Shown in pieces: positions 46,331-56,173 of a stretch of 64,000 bases of DNA; position 1 is the first letter of the stretch; each line of letters begins with the position of its first letter. The notes under the pieces were generated by a model. That model saw nothing but the letters and a program-made list of their open reading frames with translations. It searched no databases and was not told the origin of the DNA. This DNA is from Paraburkholderia humisilvae (GTDB lineage: Bacteria; Pseudomonadota; Gammaproteobacteria; Burkholderiales; Burkholderiaceae): contig NZ_CADIKH010000006.1 in NCBI RefSeq assembly GCF_902859855.1, positions 186,001 through 250,000 of the forward strand, read 5' to 3'. A program made the position numbers and the translations under genes.

Positions 46331-46797
46331 CTCACGAAACCGAAACTGGACCCGAGATTGTTGCGCAGTTGTCGGCGTGGCCGGACGTCAAGGAACTCGT
46401 GTTCGTTTCGTGCACGGGCACTGGCGCGACGCTCACGGGTGTGGCCAGATCGCTCCGGAAAGCGGGTTACGACGTGCGTGTGATCCTCGTGGAGCCGGAG
46501 GGATGCGACAGCCAAAATGGCGTATTTGTAAATCACCGGCTGGAAGGCATGGCGGTCGGTGTCCGCCCGCCGTTCGTCGACTGGACCACGGTCTCGGCGG
46601 TCAGGCGAGTCAGCTATGACGACGTCGTCGAATGTCAGCGCGAATTTGCCCGCAGCCATGGCCACTTCGTGGGCAATACGGCTGCCGCATGCTTGTGCGT
46701 CGGAGCGCAGATGGCAAAGGCCGGAGACGCGACGAAGATTCTCGTACTGCTATATGACCACGGCCTATGGTACTTCTCCCTCACATCGCGGCGATGA
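46321..46797 (+). pseudogene. PLP-dependent beta-family enzyme, 3' part only (cysteine-synthase-like)
   Basis: The +1 frame picks up at AHETETGPEIVAQL and continues through LVFVSCTGTGATLTGVARSL, VRVILVEPEG and HFVGNTAAACLCVGAQMAKA to a stop. This is the C-terminal half of an O-acetylserine sulfhydrylase or SbnA-like enzyme, including the phosphate-binding GTGATLTG loop. The N-terminal half with the PLP lysine is missing. It abuts the broken MFS gene with no spacer. Confidence 0.8.
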
Positions 46798-46947
46798 CAG
46801 GAGCGACCGCGTCTAACGCCGACAGTGGGAAAGGGTCTGGGCCACCGCAAAATCCTGCGCGACAAGAGCGGGATCAGCGCAGCGGTTGCCTTCCTGAGCG
46901 AATCCAAGGCGCTTTCGGCACAACCCTGAACCCATCACCAACCCCTG

Positions 46948-47682
46948 ATGCTCACGCTGTACAAAGTTCTTCTTAGCCCTGTTCTTCTGCTCCAGGCCCG
47001 CTGGTTAAGACGCACTGCGTTGCGTCTTCCGGAAGCGGCCGGCCCGCGCAGCGGGATAGAGGCAGGGGCGGCACAGTCTCCTCCGTTACGAATTCTTGTG
47101 GTCGGCGATTCGTCCGCGGCAGGCGTTGGGGTGGACGAGCAGAGCGAGGCACTGGCACAGCCCGTCGCACGGCTACTGGCAATGCGTACGGGCCGCCCGG
47201 TGGCCTGGCAACTGGTCGCGAAGTCGGGCATCAATACGAGTGAGGCGCTGGACCTTCTGTCCCACGCAGAGCTCGGCTCGGCTGACTTTCTGGTGACAGC
47301 GTTGGGAACCAACGACGTCACCTCCCAACGAGCACCGGCGCGGTTCCTCGCGGACTACGTCCGCCTGGTAGAGGATCTACGCCGCCGCACCGGTGCGCTC
47401 GGCCTGGTGGTCACGGGGTTGCCGCCACTGCGTATCCTGCCTGCCGCGCCTCATCCTTTGCGCTGGTATCTCGGCCGCTATGCCGCCCGCCTGGACCGCC
47501 TGCTGGAAACGTGGGTCGGTCTGGACGCGTCGGCCCGTTATGTATCGCTGGAATGGGCCGCGAAGCCCAACGAGATGGCGCGAGACCGCTTTCACCCAGG
47601 GCACGGACAATATCGCTTCTGGGCCGAGCTTGTCGCCGAACGAATCGTGGCGCTATTAGCGCGCGAGGGTGAGCGCATCTGA
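46948..47682 (+). CDS. SGNH/GDSL-family hydrolase
   Basis: A 244-residue esterase or lipase-like protein. Block I is VVGDSSAAG (nucleophile Ser55), block III GTND (Asn122) and block V DRFHP (Asp213, His216), so the catalytic set is complete. The first 20 residues are hydrophobic and may be a signal or anchor. The substrate is unknown; the gene stands alone between the eroded cluster and kdp. Confidence 0.87.
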   Translation: MLTLYKVLLSPVLLLQARWLRRTALRLPEAAGPRSGIEAGAAQSPPLRILVVGDSSAAGVGVDEQSEALAQPVARLLAMRTGRPVAWQLVAKSGINTSEALDLLSHAELGSADFLVTALGTNDVTSQRAPARFLADYVRLVEDLRRRTGALGLVVTGLPPLRILPAAPHPLRWYLGRYAARLDRLLETWVGLDASARYVSLEWAAKPNEMARDRFHPGHGQYRFWAELVAERIVALLAREGERI

Positions 47683-47776
47683 TCGTCGTAGCAGGAAACG
47701 TCCGCCAGCCTTAACCCGACCTTTACATCGGCCTGCGAAACTCAGCACGCTTTTGACGCCGCTTTATCTACAGTAC

Positions 47777-47804
47777 CGACAGATTTCCACCACTGAGTCT
47801 GTCG
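47777..47804. promoter_or_regulatory. Inverted repeat in the kdp leader
   Basis: CGACAGA and TCTGTCG are 7-base inverted repeats separated by 14 bases, 116 bases before kdpF. It may be an operator or a leader hairpin. No clear KdpE box was identified. Confidence 0.3.
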
Positions 47805-47919
47805 ATATGCAGCCACCGTTTCCCGTCTCCGACCACTCCGCTTTTCAACGCGCCGGCGCAGCGATTGCGCAATGCGCGGTTCTCACGCGCTCGTGCCGTT
47901 CAACAACCGGAGCGCAGTC

Positions 47920-48000
47920 ATGATCGCGCTCGCCGGTCTGCTTGCCGCCGCACTGTTCGTCTACCTGTTCTACGCGCTGATCAAGCCCGAACGGTTCTGA
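47920..48000 (+). CDS. kdpF: KdpF, small stabilising subunit of the K+ pump
   Basis: A 26-residue membrane peptide (MIALAGLLAAALFVYLFYAL, then IKPERF). The ending ALIKPERF is the KdpF hallmark. It sits at the start of the kdp operon and is thought to stabilise KdpABC in the membrane. Confidence 0.85.
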   Translation: MIALAGLLAAALFVYLFYALIKPERF

Positions 48001-48041
48001 TTCGGCGCCGCCGCGCGTTATTTTACTCACTCATCCCCATC

Positions 48042-48125
48042 ATGAACGACCTGTTATTCGTAGTCGTATCGGTAGCCTTTTTCGCGCTTGGCGCAGGCTT
48101 CATTGTCGGACTGAACCGGATCTGA
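48042..48125 (+). CDS. 27-residue membrane ORF between kdpF and kdpA
   Basis: Encodes [20 protein letters not shown], then IVGLNRI: one hydrophobic helix with a basic end. It lies 41 bases after kdpF and 13 before kdpA on the same strand. It is not KdpF. A second small subunit or assembly factor of the pump is the natural guess. No homology test was possible. Confidence 0.6.
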   Translation: MNDLLFVVVSVAFFALGAGFIVGLNRI

Positions 48126-48138
48126 CAGGGAGCCCATC

Positions 48139-49845
48139 ATGTTCGACGATCTTGTTCAATTTGCGCTGGTACTCATCGCCATGACCGGTTTGACGGTCGC
48201 GATGGGCAAGTGGCTCGCCCACGTTTTCACCGATGAACGGCACTTGCGCATCGAGCGCTGGACCTATTCGGTGCTCGGTGCGGACCCGGCTGAACGCATG
48301 CCGTGGACCCGCTATGCGATGGTGCTCGTCCTCGGCAACGCGGCGATGATGCTGCTCGGTTATCTGCTGTTACGTGTGCAAGGGCTGCTGCCGGCGTTCG
48401 ACTCGCTGCAACGTGCCGCGCAAACGCCTGACCTCGCCTTCAACACGGCGGCGTCGTTCGTCACCAATACGAACTGGCAGTCGTACTCAGGCGAATCGAG
48501 TCTGTCCAATTTCTCGCAGATGGCCGTCATCACGTTTCTGATGATGGTGAGCGCCGCGACCGGCGTGGCGGCGTGCGGCGGCTTTATCCGCGCGTTGTGC
48601 CGCAAGAGCGCGCACGACATCGGCAACTATTGGGTCGACTTTACGCGTGTGATGTATCGCGTGCTGCTGCCGCTGTCGTTCGTGATGGCGCTCGTCTACG
48701 TGTGGCAGGGCATGCCGCAGACGCTCACGAGCGAGACGGTCGCGACCACGCTCGAAGGGCTCAAGCAGCCCATCGTGCTGGGTCCGGTCGCGAGCATGGA
48801 ATCGATCAAGCACCTGGGCACCAACGGCGGCGGCTTCTTCAGCATGAACGCCGCGCATCCGTACGAGAACCCGACGCCGTTCACGAACACGCTGCACATC
48901 CTGAGCATGCTGCTGATTCCCGCGGCGCTCACCTACACGGCAGGCAGCATGCTGATGCGCCGCCGCCAGGGTTGGGCGTTTTTCGCCGCGTTCCTGGTCA
49001 TGTTTGTCGGCGCGCTCGCGATCGTCTACACGGCCGAGCAGCATGGCAACGTGAATTTTGCGTCGCTGCATATCGACCAGCAGCCGTCCGCACTGCAGGC
49101 GGGCGGCAATATGGAAGGTAAGGAAACGCGCTTCGGCATCGGCCAGACGAGCCTGTTTATCGCGGTGACGACCGCCGCGACCACCGGTTCGGTCGACGCG
49201 ATGCACGACTCGCTGACGCCGATGGGCGGCTTCGTGCCGATCGGCGAGATGATGCTGAACAACGTGTTCGGCGGCGATGGCGTCGGCTTTATCAACCTGG
49301 TCACGTTCGCGATTCTGACCGTGTTTATCGTCGGCATGATGATTGGGCGCACGCCGGAGTTTCTCGGCAAGAAGATCGAAGCGCGTGAAATGAAATTCGT
49401 GATGCTCGCGGTGCTCGCCCATCCGCTCTGCATTCTCGGCCTGACCGCGCTGGCCGTCGCGTGGCCCGCGACGCCCGCGAGCCTCAACAATCTCGGCCCG
49501 CACGGCTTTAGCGAAGTGCTGTACGCGTACACGTCCGGCACCGCGAACAACGGCTCCGCATTCGCCGGCCTCAATGCGAACACGCCGTTCTTCAACACCA
49601 CGATCGGCTTTGCGATGCTGTTCGGCCGCTTCTTCACGCTGCTACCGATGCTTGCTGCCGCGGGATCGCTCGCCGCGAAGAAAAGCGTGCCCGAAGGTCC
49701 GGGCACGCTGCCGACCGCTACGCCGCTGTTTACCGCGCTGCTGGTGTTCGTCGTGCTTCTGGTCGGCGGGCTGACCTTCTTCCCGGCGCTTGCGCTGGGC
49801 CCGATCGTCGAGCACCTGATGCTCGCGAGCGGTCAACTGTTCTAA
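48139..49845 (+). CDS. kdpA: Potassium-transporting ATPase, K+-binding subunit KdpA
   Basis: A 568-residue channel-like subunit with about ten membrane segments. Selectivity-filter-type stretches are visible ([51 protein letters not shown]). KdpA takes K+ from the periplasm for high-affinity uptake. It is followed 12 bases later by kdpC rather than kdpB. Confidence 0.96.
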   Translation: MFDDLVQFALVLIAMTGLTVAMGKWLAHVFTDERHLRIERWTYSVLGADPAERMPWTRYAMVLVLGNAAMMLLGYLLLRVQGLLPAFDSLQRAAQTPDLAFNTAASFVTNTNWQSYSGESSLSNFSQMAVITFLMMVSAATGVAACGGFIRALCRKSAHDIGNYWVDFTRVMYRVLLPLSFVMALVYVWQGMPQTLTSETVATTLEGLKQPIVLGPVASMESIKHLGTNGGGFFSMNAAHPYENPTPFTNTLHILSMLLIPAALTYTAGSMLMRRRQGWAFFAAFLVMFVGALAIVYTAEQHGNVNFASLHIDQQPSALQAGGNMEGKETRFGIGQTSLFIAVTTAATTGSVDAMHDSLTPMGGFVPIGEMMLNNVFGGDGVGFINLVTFAILTVFIVGMMIGRTPEFLGKKIEAREMKFVMLAVLAHPLCILGLTALAVAWPATPASLNNLGPHGFSEVLYAYTSGTANNGSAFAGLNANTPFFNTTIGFAMLFGRFFTLLPMLAAAGSLAAKKSVPEGPGTLPTATPLFTALLVFVVLLVGGLTFFPALALGPIVEHLMLASGQLF

Positions 49846-49857
49846 GGATCGACAGTC

Positions 49858-50556
49858 ATGAGCACAATCAGTCAATCCCAGCCGCACAGCGTACCGCTGC
49901 TGCATGGCGTCGCACGCTCGGCGGTCGCGTCCGCGGTGTTCTTTATGCTGGTCACCGGGCTGGTGTACCCGCTTGTCACGACGGGCGTCGCGCAACTCGC
50001 GATGCCGGCGCGAGCGAATGGCAGCATCGTCGAACGCGGCGGCGTGCCGGTCGGCTCGCTGCTGATCGGCCAGAACGTCACGCAGCCGCGGTACTTTCAC
50101 CCACGCCCGAGCGCGACGACGGGCACCGACCCGGCCCATCCGGATCAAACGATCGCGCAGCCGTACAACGCGGAATCGAGTGGCGCGAGTAATCTCGGGC
50201 CGACCAGCAAGTCGCTGATCGATCAGGTGAAGGCACGCGCGATCGCGTATCGCAATGAAAACGGTCTCGCGCCGGATGCGCCTGTGCCGGTCGATGCGGT
50301 CACCGCGTCCGGCTCCGGACTCGACCCGGACATCTCGCTTGGTAACGCGCTGCTGCAAGCCGCCCGCGTCGCGCAGGCGCGTCGCATGTCGACCCATGCG
50401 ATGCGCGCGTTGATCGCACAGAACACGACGCCCCGGCAGTTCGGCGTGCTCGGCGATGCGCGCGTCGATGTGCTGAAACTGAACCTCGCGCTCGATGCGG
50501 CCGCAGCCGCGGCCAACAGGCCGTCGCAGCCCGCGTCGGCGCGCGAAACTCACTGA
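49858..50556 (+). CDS. kdpC: Potassium-transporting ATPase subunit KdpC
   Basis: A 232-residue single-span protein: a membrane helix ([20 protein letters not shown]), then [35 protein letters not shown], and a C-terminal domain with [20 protein letters not shown]. KdpC stabilises the pump and helps K+ delivery. The usual order is kdpA-kdpB-kdpC; here it lies before kdpB. Confidence 0.95.
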   Translation: MSTISQSQPHSVPLLHGVARSAVASAVFFMLVTGLVYPLVTTGVAQLAMPARANGSIVERGGVPVGSLLIGQNVTQPRYFHPRPSATTGTDPAHPDQTIAQPYNAESSGASNLGPTSKSLIDQVKARAIAYRNENGLAPDAPVPVDAVTASGSGLDPDISLGNALLQAARVAQARRMSTHAMRALIAQNTTPRQFGVLGDARVDVLKLNLALDAAAAAANRPSQPASARETH

Positions 50557-50582
50557 TAGCAAAGTTCTTTGCGAGAAGCTTC

Positions 50583-52679
50583 ATGAATGTTCAAAACGAG
50601 TCGTTGACGCCCGCCGGTACCGCGGCGTCCGCCGCGCCGATGTCGCGCGCGGCGCAAGTGGTCTGGCGAATGGTGATCGCGGATGCGTTGCGCAAGCTGT
50701 CGCCGCGCGCGCAATGGCAGAACCCGGTGATGTTCGTCGTCTATATCGGCAGCATCGTGACGACCTTGTTGTGGCTGCAGGCCGTCTTTTCCCAAGGCGA
50801 GGCGCCCGCGGGTTTTATCTTCGCGATTGCAGTGTGGTTGTGGTTCACGGTGCTGTTCGCGAACGGCGCCGAAGCGCTCGCCGAAGGGCGCGGCAAGGCG
50901 CAGGCGGCGGCGCTGCGCGGTGCGCGCCGACGCGTGTTCGCGAAGGTGCTCGACGTGCCGCGGTACGGCGCCGCGGTCTACCCGCTGCCGAGCGATGAGC
51001 TGATGGCCGGCAAGTACGTGCTCGTCGAAGCCGGCGATATGATTCCGGCCGACGGCGAAGTGATCGAAGGCGTCGCGTCGGTCGACGAATCGTCGATTAC
51101 CGGCGAGTCCGCGCCGGTCATCCGCGAATCGGGCGGCGATTTTTCGTCGGTGACCGGCGGCACGCGCGTGCTGTCGGACTGGCTGATCATGCGGGTCACC
51201 GCCAACCCGGGCGAAGCGTTTCTCGACCGGATGATCGCGATGATCGAAGGCGCGAAGCGCGGCAAGACGCCGAACGAAGTCGCGCTGATCATTCTGCTCG
51301 TCGCGTTGACCATCGTGTTCCTGCTTGTCTGCGTGACGCTGCTGCCGTACTCGGCCTTTAGCGTGATGCTGACCCAAAGCGGTCACGAGGTGAGTCTTAC
51401 CGTACTGATCGCGCTGCTCGTCTGCCTGATTCCGACCACGATTGGCGCGTTGCTTTCCGCGATCGGCGTGGCCGGCATGAGCCGTATGCTGCGCGCGAAT
51501 GTAATCGCGATGTCCGGGCGCGCGATCGAAGCGGCCGGTGACGTCGACGTCCTGCTGCTCGACAAGACCGGCACGATCACGCTCGGCAATCGCCAGGCGA
51601 GCCGCTTCGTGCCGGCCGAAGGCGTCGACGAACGCACGCTTGCCGATGTCGCGCAGCTCGCGTCGCTGGCCGACGAAACGCCGGAAGGGCGCTCGATCGT
51701 CGTGCTCGCGAAGCTACGTTTCAGTCTGCGCGGCCGCGATCTGCACCACAGCAAACCGGTGCCGTTCAGCGCGCAAACACGGATGAGCGGCGTCGATCTC
51801 GGCGCACGGCAAATCCGCAAAGGCTCCGCGCAGGCCATTCGTGCGCACGTGCGCGAACTGGGCGGCGTGTTTCCGGCCGGCACCGAGCGCGCGGTCGAAG
51901 AGATCGCGCGGCACGGTGGCACACCGCTCGTGGTCGCCGACGGCGAGCGGGTGATGGGTGTGATCGAGCTGAAGGACATTGTGAAGGGCGGCATCAACGA
52001 GCGCTTCGCGGAACTGCGCCGCATGGGCATCAAGACCGTGATGGTGACCGGCGACAACCGGCTCACGGCCGCGGCCATCGCGGCTGAAGCAGGCGTCGAC
52101 GACTATCTCGCGGAAGCCACGCCCGAGGACAAGCTCACGCTGATCCGCCGTTACCAGGCGGAAGGCCGGCTCGTCGCGATGACCGGCGACGGCACCAACG
52201 ATGCGCCGGCACTCGCGCAGGCCGACGTCGCGGTTGCGATGAACAGCGGCACGCAGGCGGCGAAGGAAGCCGGCAACATGGTCGATCTCGACAGCAATCC
52301 GACCAAGCTGCTGCGCGTGGTCGAAGTGGGCAAGCAGATGATCATGACGCGCGGCGCGCTGACTACGTTTAGTGTGGCGAACGATCTGGCGAAGTACTTC
52401 GCGATCATTCCCGCCGCGTTCGTCAGTACGTGGCCCGCGCTTGCCGCGCTGAACGTGATGCATCTGCATAGCCCGCAAACGGCTATCCTGTCGGCGGTGA
52501 TTTTCAATGCGCTCATCATCATCGCGTTGATCCCGCTCGCGCTGAAGGGAGTGCGTTATCGCGCCGAACCGGCGTCGCGCCTCTTGTCGCGTAACTTGTT
52601 AATCTACGGGGTGGGAGGTGTGATCGCGCCATTCATTGGGATCAAGCTGATCGATCTGGTCATCACACTGCTTTTGTAG
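50583..52679 (+). CDS. kdpB: Potassium-transporting P-type ATPase subunit KdpB
   Basis: A 698-residue P-type ATPase and the energy-coupling part of Kdp. The phosphorylated Asp327 is in [12 protein letters not shown]. The actuator motif SITGESAP, the nucleotide-site region [10 protein letters not shown], and the hinge [20 protein letters not shown] are intact. The GAGAAG site precedes the ATG. It is followed by kdpD. Confidence 0.97.
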   Translation: MNVQNESLTPAGTAASAAPMSRAAQVVWRMVIADALRKLSPRAQWQNPVMFVVYIGSIVTTLLWLQAVFSQGEAPAGFIFAIAVWLWFTVLFANGAEALAEGRGKAQAAALRGARRRVFAKVLDVPRYGAAVYPLPSDELMAGKYVLVEAGDMIPADGEVIEGVASVDESSITGESAPVIRESGGDFSSVTGGTRVLSDWLIMRVTANPGEAFLDRMIAMIEGAKRGKTPNEVALIILLVALTIVFLLVCVTLLPYSAFSVMLTQSGHEVSLTVLIALLVCLIPTTIGALLSAIGVAGMSRMLRANVIAMSGRAIEAAGDVDVLLLDKTGTITLGNRQASRFVPAEGVDERTLADVAQLASLADETPEGRSIVVLAKLRFSLRGRDLHHSKPVPFSAQTRMSGVDLGARQIRKGSAQAIRAHVRELGGVFPAGTERAVEEIARHGGTPLVVADGERVMGVIELKDIVKGGINERFAELRRMGIKTVMVTGDNRLTAAAIAAEAGVDDYLAEATPEDKLTLIRRYQAEGRLVAMTGDGTNDAPALAQADVAVAMNSGTQAAKEAGNMVDLDSNPTKLLRVVEVGKQMIMTRGALTTFSVANDLAKYFAIIPAAFVSTWPALAALNVMHLHSPQTAILSAVIFNALIIIALIPLALKGVRYRAEPASRLLSRNLLIYGVGGVIAPFIGIKLIDLVITLLL

Positions 52680-52742
52680 AGCTTTCGGCATGTCCTTTTT
52701 ACGGTTCTGGCGAAAGTCTTTACAGCATTTTTATGGACCGTT

Positions 52743-55430
52743 GTGAAGGTAATGGAAACCACTTCCGAGCCCAGCGTTCAGGGAACGGAAAAGCAATATC
52801 AATCGACCGATGTTGAACGGGGCAGGCTAAAAATTTTCTTCGGCGCCTGTCCCGGCGTCGGCAAGACATGGGCGATGCTGCAGGCGGTCCGTCGGCAGCG
52901 CGACGGCGGCGTCGACGTCGCGATCGGCGAGATCGACACGCACGGCAGTGAAACGCTGCGCCGGCTAATCGAAGGATTGCCGGCGCTGCCGCCGAAGCAT
53001 GTGCATCATCATGAACGGATGTTGCGCGCGTTCGATATCGACGGGGCACTCGCGGCGCGCCCGCGACTGATCGCGGTGGACGAACTGGCCTGCGCTAACG
53101 TGCCGGGCGGGCGCCACGCGAAACGCTGGCAGGATGTCGACGAACTGCTCGCGGCCGGTATCGATGTCTATGCGACGCTGGACGTCGCGCAACTCGAAAG
53201 CCTCGGTGACACGGTCAGCAATATGATCGGCCTACGCGTGCGCGAGAGCGTGCCCGACCGGTTCTTTTTCGATGCGGCCGATGTTGTGCTGATCGATCTG
53301 CCGCCCGACGATCTGCTCGCGCGGCTGCTGTCGGGTAGCGCGCGCCTCACGGCCGCCGCCGAGAGCGCGCGCAGCTACCTCGTGCGCGCGAATCTGCTCG
53401 CGTTGCGCGAACTGGCGTTGCGCTGCGTCGCCGATCGCGCGAATGCGGACGTGCATGGGCAGCGTCTGAAAGGACGTTTGCGTACCGCAGGTGCGACGCG
53501 TGAGCGGATTCTCGTCGGCATCCGCGCCGAAGCATCGCACGAACGGCTGATACACGAGGGCGCGCGTCTGGCCCAGCATCTGCGCGCGGAATGGATCGTC
53601 GTGCATGTCGACCAGTCCGCCGACGCGCGCGACCCGCATGGACGGGAGACGTTGCTCGCGCTCGCGAACCTCGCCGATAGCCTCGGCGCCGAGTTTGCGA
53701 ATCTGCCCGGCGAAGACGTCGCGGCCACACTCGTCGGCTATGCGCATGAGCGCAGCGCAACCCGGCTCGTGCTGGGCAGCGATCCGCCGCGCGCGCGCTG
53801 GCGCGCACTCAGTGCCGCGTGTTGGGGAGCACGCATTGCCGAACGGGTCGTCCGGGCGCATCCGCGGCTCGGACTTGTCGTGGTCGGTACAGCCGACGTG
53901 CACGCAGCACCTGCGAAGGCGCAGGCGCAGCGCACCGCCGAAACACCGTTGAACGGCCTGATCCTCGCGGTGATCGCCTGTGCATTCACCACGCTGATCG
54001 CGAGCGTGCTGCTGCATTTCTTCGCAACCCCGAACGTCGTGATGCTGTTCATGCTGAACGTCGTCCTGCTATCGCTGCGGCTGGGGCGTCTGGCGGGCGC
54101 GTGGGCGGCGCTGCTCTCGGTCGGTAGCTTCGATTTCTTTTTCGTCGAACCACGCTTTTCGTTCGCCGTGTCCGATACGCAATATCTGTTCACGTTCGTG
54201 CTGATGCTGACGGTTGCGCTGGTCACAAGCCAGCTCGCGTCGCGGCTGCGCTACAAGGCGAGAGTCGCGACGGCCGGCGAGCGCCGCGCGACCGCGGTCG
54301 CGCGCGTCGCACGCGATCTGTCGAGCGCGATTCGCCCGGCCCAGATCGCCGCGGTGTGCCGGCAGACCATCGCGCCGCTGTTCGACGCGCAAGTCGCGCT
54401 CGTGCTACCCGATCCCAAAGAGACGACGCTGCGAGATGCGTCCGATGAATTCGTCGATACGTCGGTCGCGCAGTGGACCTACGACCACGCGGAAGCCGCG
54501 GGTGCCGGCACGCAGACGCTAAGCGGCACGCGCGCGCTGTATCTGCCGTTGAAAGGGCCGATCTGCACGCGCGGCGTGCTCGCGATCTGCGCGCAGCAGG
54601 GCGAGCTCTCGAACAACGCGGACGACCGGCGTCTGCTGGATGCGTGCTGTGTGCTGATTGCGCTTGCACTCGAACGCACGCATTTCATCGAGATCGCGCA
54701 GGACACGCAGGTCCGCATGGAAGGCGAACGGCTGCGCAATGCGCTGCTTGCCGCGGTGTCGCATGACCTGAAGACGCCGCTCACCGCGATTCGCGGCCTG
54801 GCGGAAACACTCGAGCAGGTCGGCGATCTGCCCGATACCGAGCGCACGGCCGTATCGCGCTCGATCCGTCTGCAAACCGAAGAGCTGCACCGGCTCGTGA
54901 CGAATCTGCTCGATCTCGCGCGCATGCAAAGCGAAGGCGTGCGGCTCAACAAGGAATGGCACGCGTTCGGCGAGATTGCCGGCAGCGCGCTGGCGCGTCT
55001 GGGCACCACGCTTGCCGCGCATCGTGTGCGTACCGAGTTGCCGGCCGATTTGCCGCTGATCGAGATCGACGCAATCGCATTCGAGCGCGTGCTCGTCAAT
55101 CTGATCGACAACGCGGTCAAATATACGCCGCCCGGTTCGACGATCCAGATACGCGCGCGTGCGGTGGGAGACACGATGCATCTGTTTATCGAGGACGATG
55201 GCCCCGGCCTGCCGAACGTGAACCCCGAGCTCATCTTTGAAGCATTCACGCGCGGCGTGCGTGAGTCCGCGATTTCCGGGGTCGGCCTCGGACTCGCGCT
55301 ATGCCGCACGATTGTCGATGCGCATGAAGGCGCGATCGACGTCGAGCGGCGTCTGCCGCAGGGCACGCGTTTCGAGATCCGTCTGCCGCTCGGCGCGCCG
55401 CCTGTTATCGAAGAGGAGAGGGCCTCATGA
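52743..55430 (+). CDS. kdpD: Sensor histidine kinase KdpD
   Basis: An 895-residue sensor of K+ limitation and turgor. The N-terminal KdpD domain has the P-loop GACPGVGKTWAM; its second motif reads DELACANVPGGRH where DELAHTNAPGSRH is usual, a change at conserved positions. A USP-like domain, four membrane helices (about 410-500), a GAF region, and the kinase core follow. The phosphorylated His is in AAVSHDLKTPLTA (about 674); DNAVKYTPPGS and GLGLALCRTIV are intact. The start is GTG 52743 or ATG 52752. It overlaps kdpE by four bases. Confidence 0.94.
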   Translation: MKVMETTSEPSVQGTEKQYQSTDVERGRLKIFFGACPGVGKTWAMLQAVRRQRDGGVDVAIGEIDTHGSETLRRLIEGLPALPPKHVHHHERMLRAFDIDGALAARPRLIAVDELACANVPGGRHAKRWQDVDELLAAGIDVYATLDVAQLESLGDTVSNMIGLRVRESVPDRFFFDAADVVLIDLPPDDLLARLLSGSARLTAAAESARSYLVRANLLALRELALRCVADRANADVHGQRLKGRLRTAGATRERILVGIRAEASHERLIHEGARLAQHLRAEWIVVHVDQSADARDPHGRETLLALANLADSLGAEFANLPGEDVAATLVGYAHERSATRLVLGSDPPRARWRALSAACWGARIAERVVRAHPRLGLVVVGTADVHAAPAKAQAQRTAETPLNGLILAVIACAFTTLIASVLLHFFATPNVVMLFMLNVVLLSLRLGRLAGAWAALLSVGSFDFFFVEPRFSFAVSDTQYLFTFVLMLTVALVTSQLASRLRYKARVATAGERRATAVARVARDLSSAIRPAQIAAVCRQTIAPLFDAQVALVLPDPKETTLRDASDEFVDTSVAQWTYDHAEAAGAGTQTLSGTRALYLPLKGPICTRGVLAICAQQGELSNNADDRRLLDACCVLIALALERTHFIEIAQDTQVRMEGERLRNALLAAVSHDLKTPLTAIRGLAETLEQVGDLPDTERTAVSRSIRLQTEELHRLVTNLLDLARMQSEGVRLNKEWHAFGEIAGSALARLGTTLAAHRVRTELPADLPLIEIDAIAFERVLVNLIDNAVKYTPPGSTIQIRARAVGDTMHLFIEDDGPGLPNVNPELIFEAFTRGVRESAISGVGLGLALCRTIVDAHEGAIDVERRLPQGTRFEIRLPLGAPPVIEEERAS

Positions 55431-56128
55431 AGAAGCCGCGCATTCTGCTGGTCGAGGACGAGTCCGACATCCGGCGTTTTATCCGGATGGCGCTCGAGCG
55501 TGACGGGATGACTGTCTTCGAAGCCAATACGGCTGCGCAGGCGCGCATCGAAAGCGCGAGCCGGCAGCCGGAATTGCTGATTGTCGATCTGGGCCTGCCG
55601 GACGAAGACGGCAAGGTGCTGATTCGCGACTTGCGTAGCTGGTCGCGTGCGCCGGTGCTGGTGTTGTCGGCGCGCGACCGTGAGACGGAAAAAGTGGAAG
55701 CGCTGAACATCGGCGCCGACGATTACCTGACCAAGCCATTCGGAGTGCCCGAACTGATCGCGCGCGTGCGCGCGCAACTGCGCCGCGCGAGTCTCGTCGC
55801 GAACGACGGGCCGACTGCGTCGACCGTGCATTTCGGCGATGTGTGCGTCGACCTCGCGACCTACGAAGTGACCCGCAACGGCACGCCGGTCCATTTGACG
55901 CCGACCGAGTTCCGGTTGCTCGCTGCGTTGATTCGGGGTTACGGCAAGGTGATCACCTACCGGCAGTTGTTGCTCGACGTGTGGGGACCCGGATACGCGG
56001 ACCGTCCGCAGTATCTGCGCGTGTATATGGTGACCTTACGGCAGAAGCTCGAGGACGATCCGACGCAACCGCGGCATTTGATGACCGAACTGCAGGTCGG
56101 CTACCGTCTTGCCGGGCTCGCGACGTGA
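55427..56128 (+). CDS. kdpE: Response regulator KdpE
   Basis: A 233-residue OmpR-type regulator. The receiver has the phosphorylated Asp54 (LLIVDLGLPDEDG) and Lys103 (DDYLTKPFG); the C-terminal winged helix has HLTPTEFRLLAALIRGYGKV and RVYMVTLRQKLEDDP. It activates kdp transcription when KdpD is stimulated. Confidence 0.96.
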   Translation: MKKPRILLVEDESDIRRFIRMALERDGMTVFEANTAAQARIESASRQPELLIVDLGLPDEDGKVLIRDLRSWSRAPVLVLSARDRETEKVEALNIGADDYLTKPFGVPELIARVRAQLRRASLVANDGPTASTVHFGDVCVDLATYEVTRNGTPVHLTPTEFRLLAALIRGYGKVITYRQLLLDVWGPGYADRPQYLRVYMVTLRQKLEDDPTQPRHLMTELQVGYRLAGLAT

Positions 56129-56173
56129 GCCTGCGCGACCCGGCCCGCCACGTATAGGCACAACCGCGTGCAT

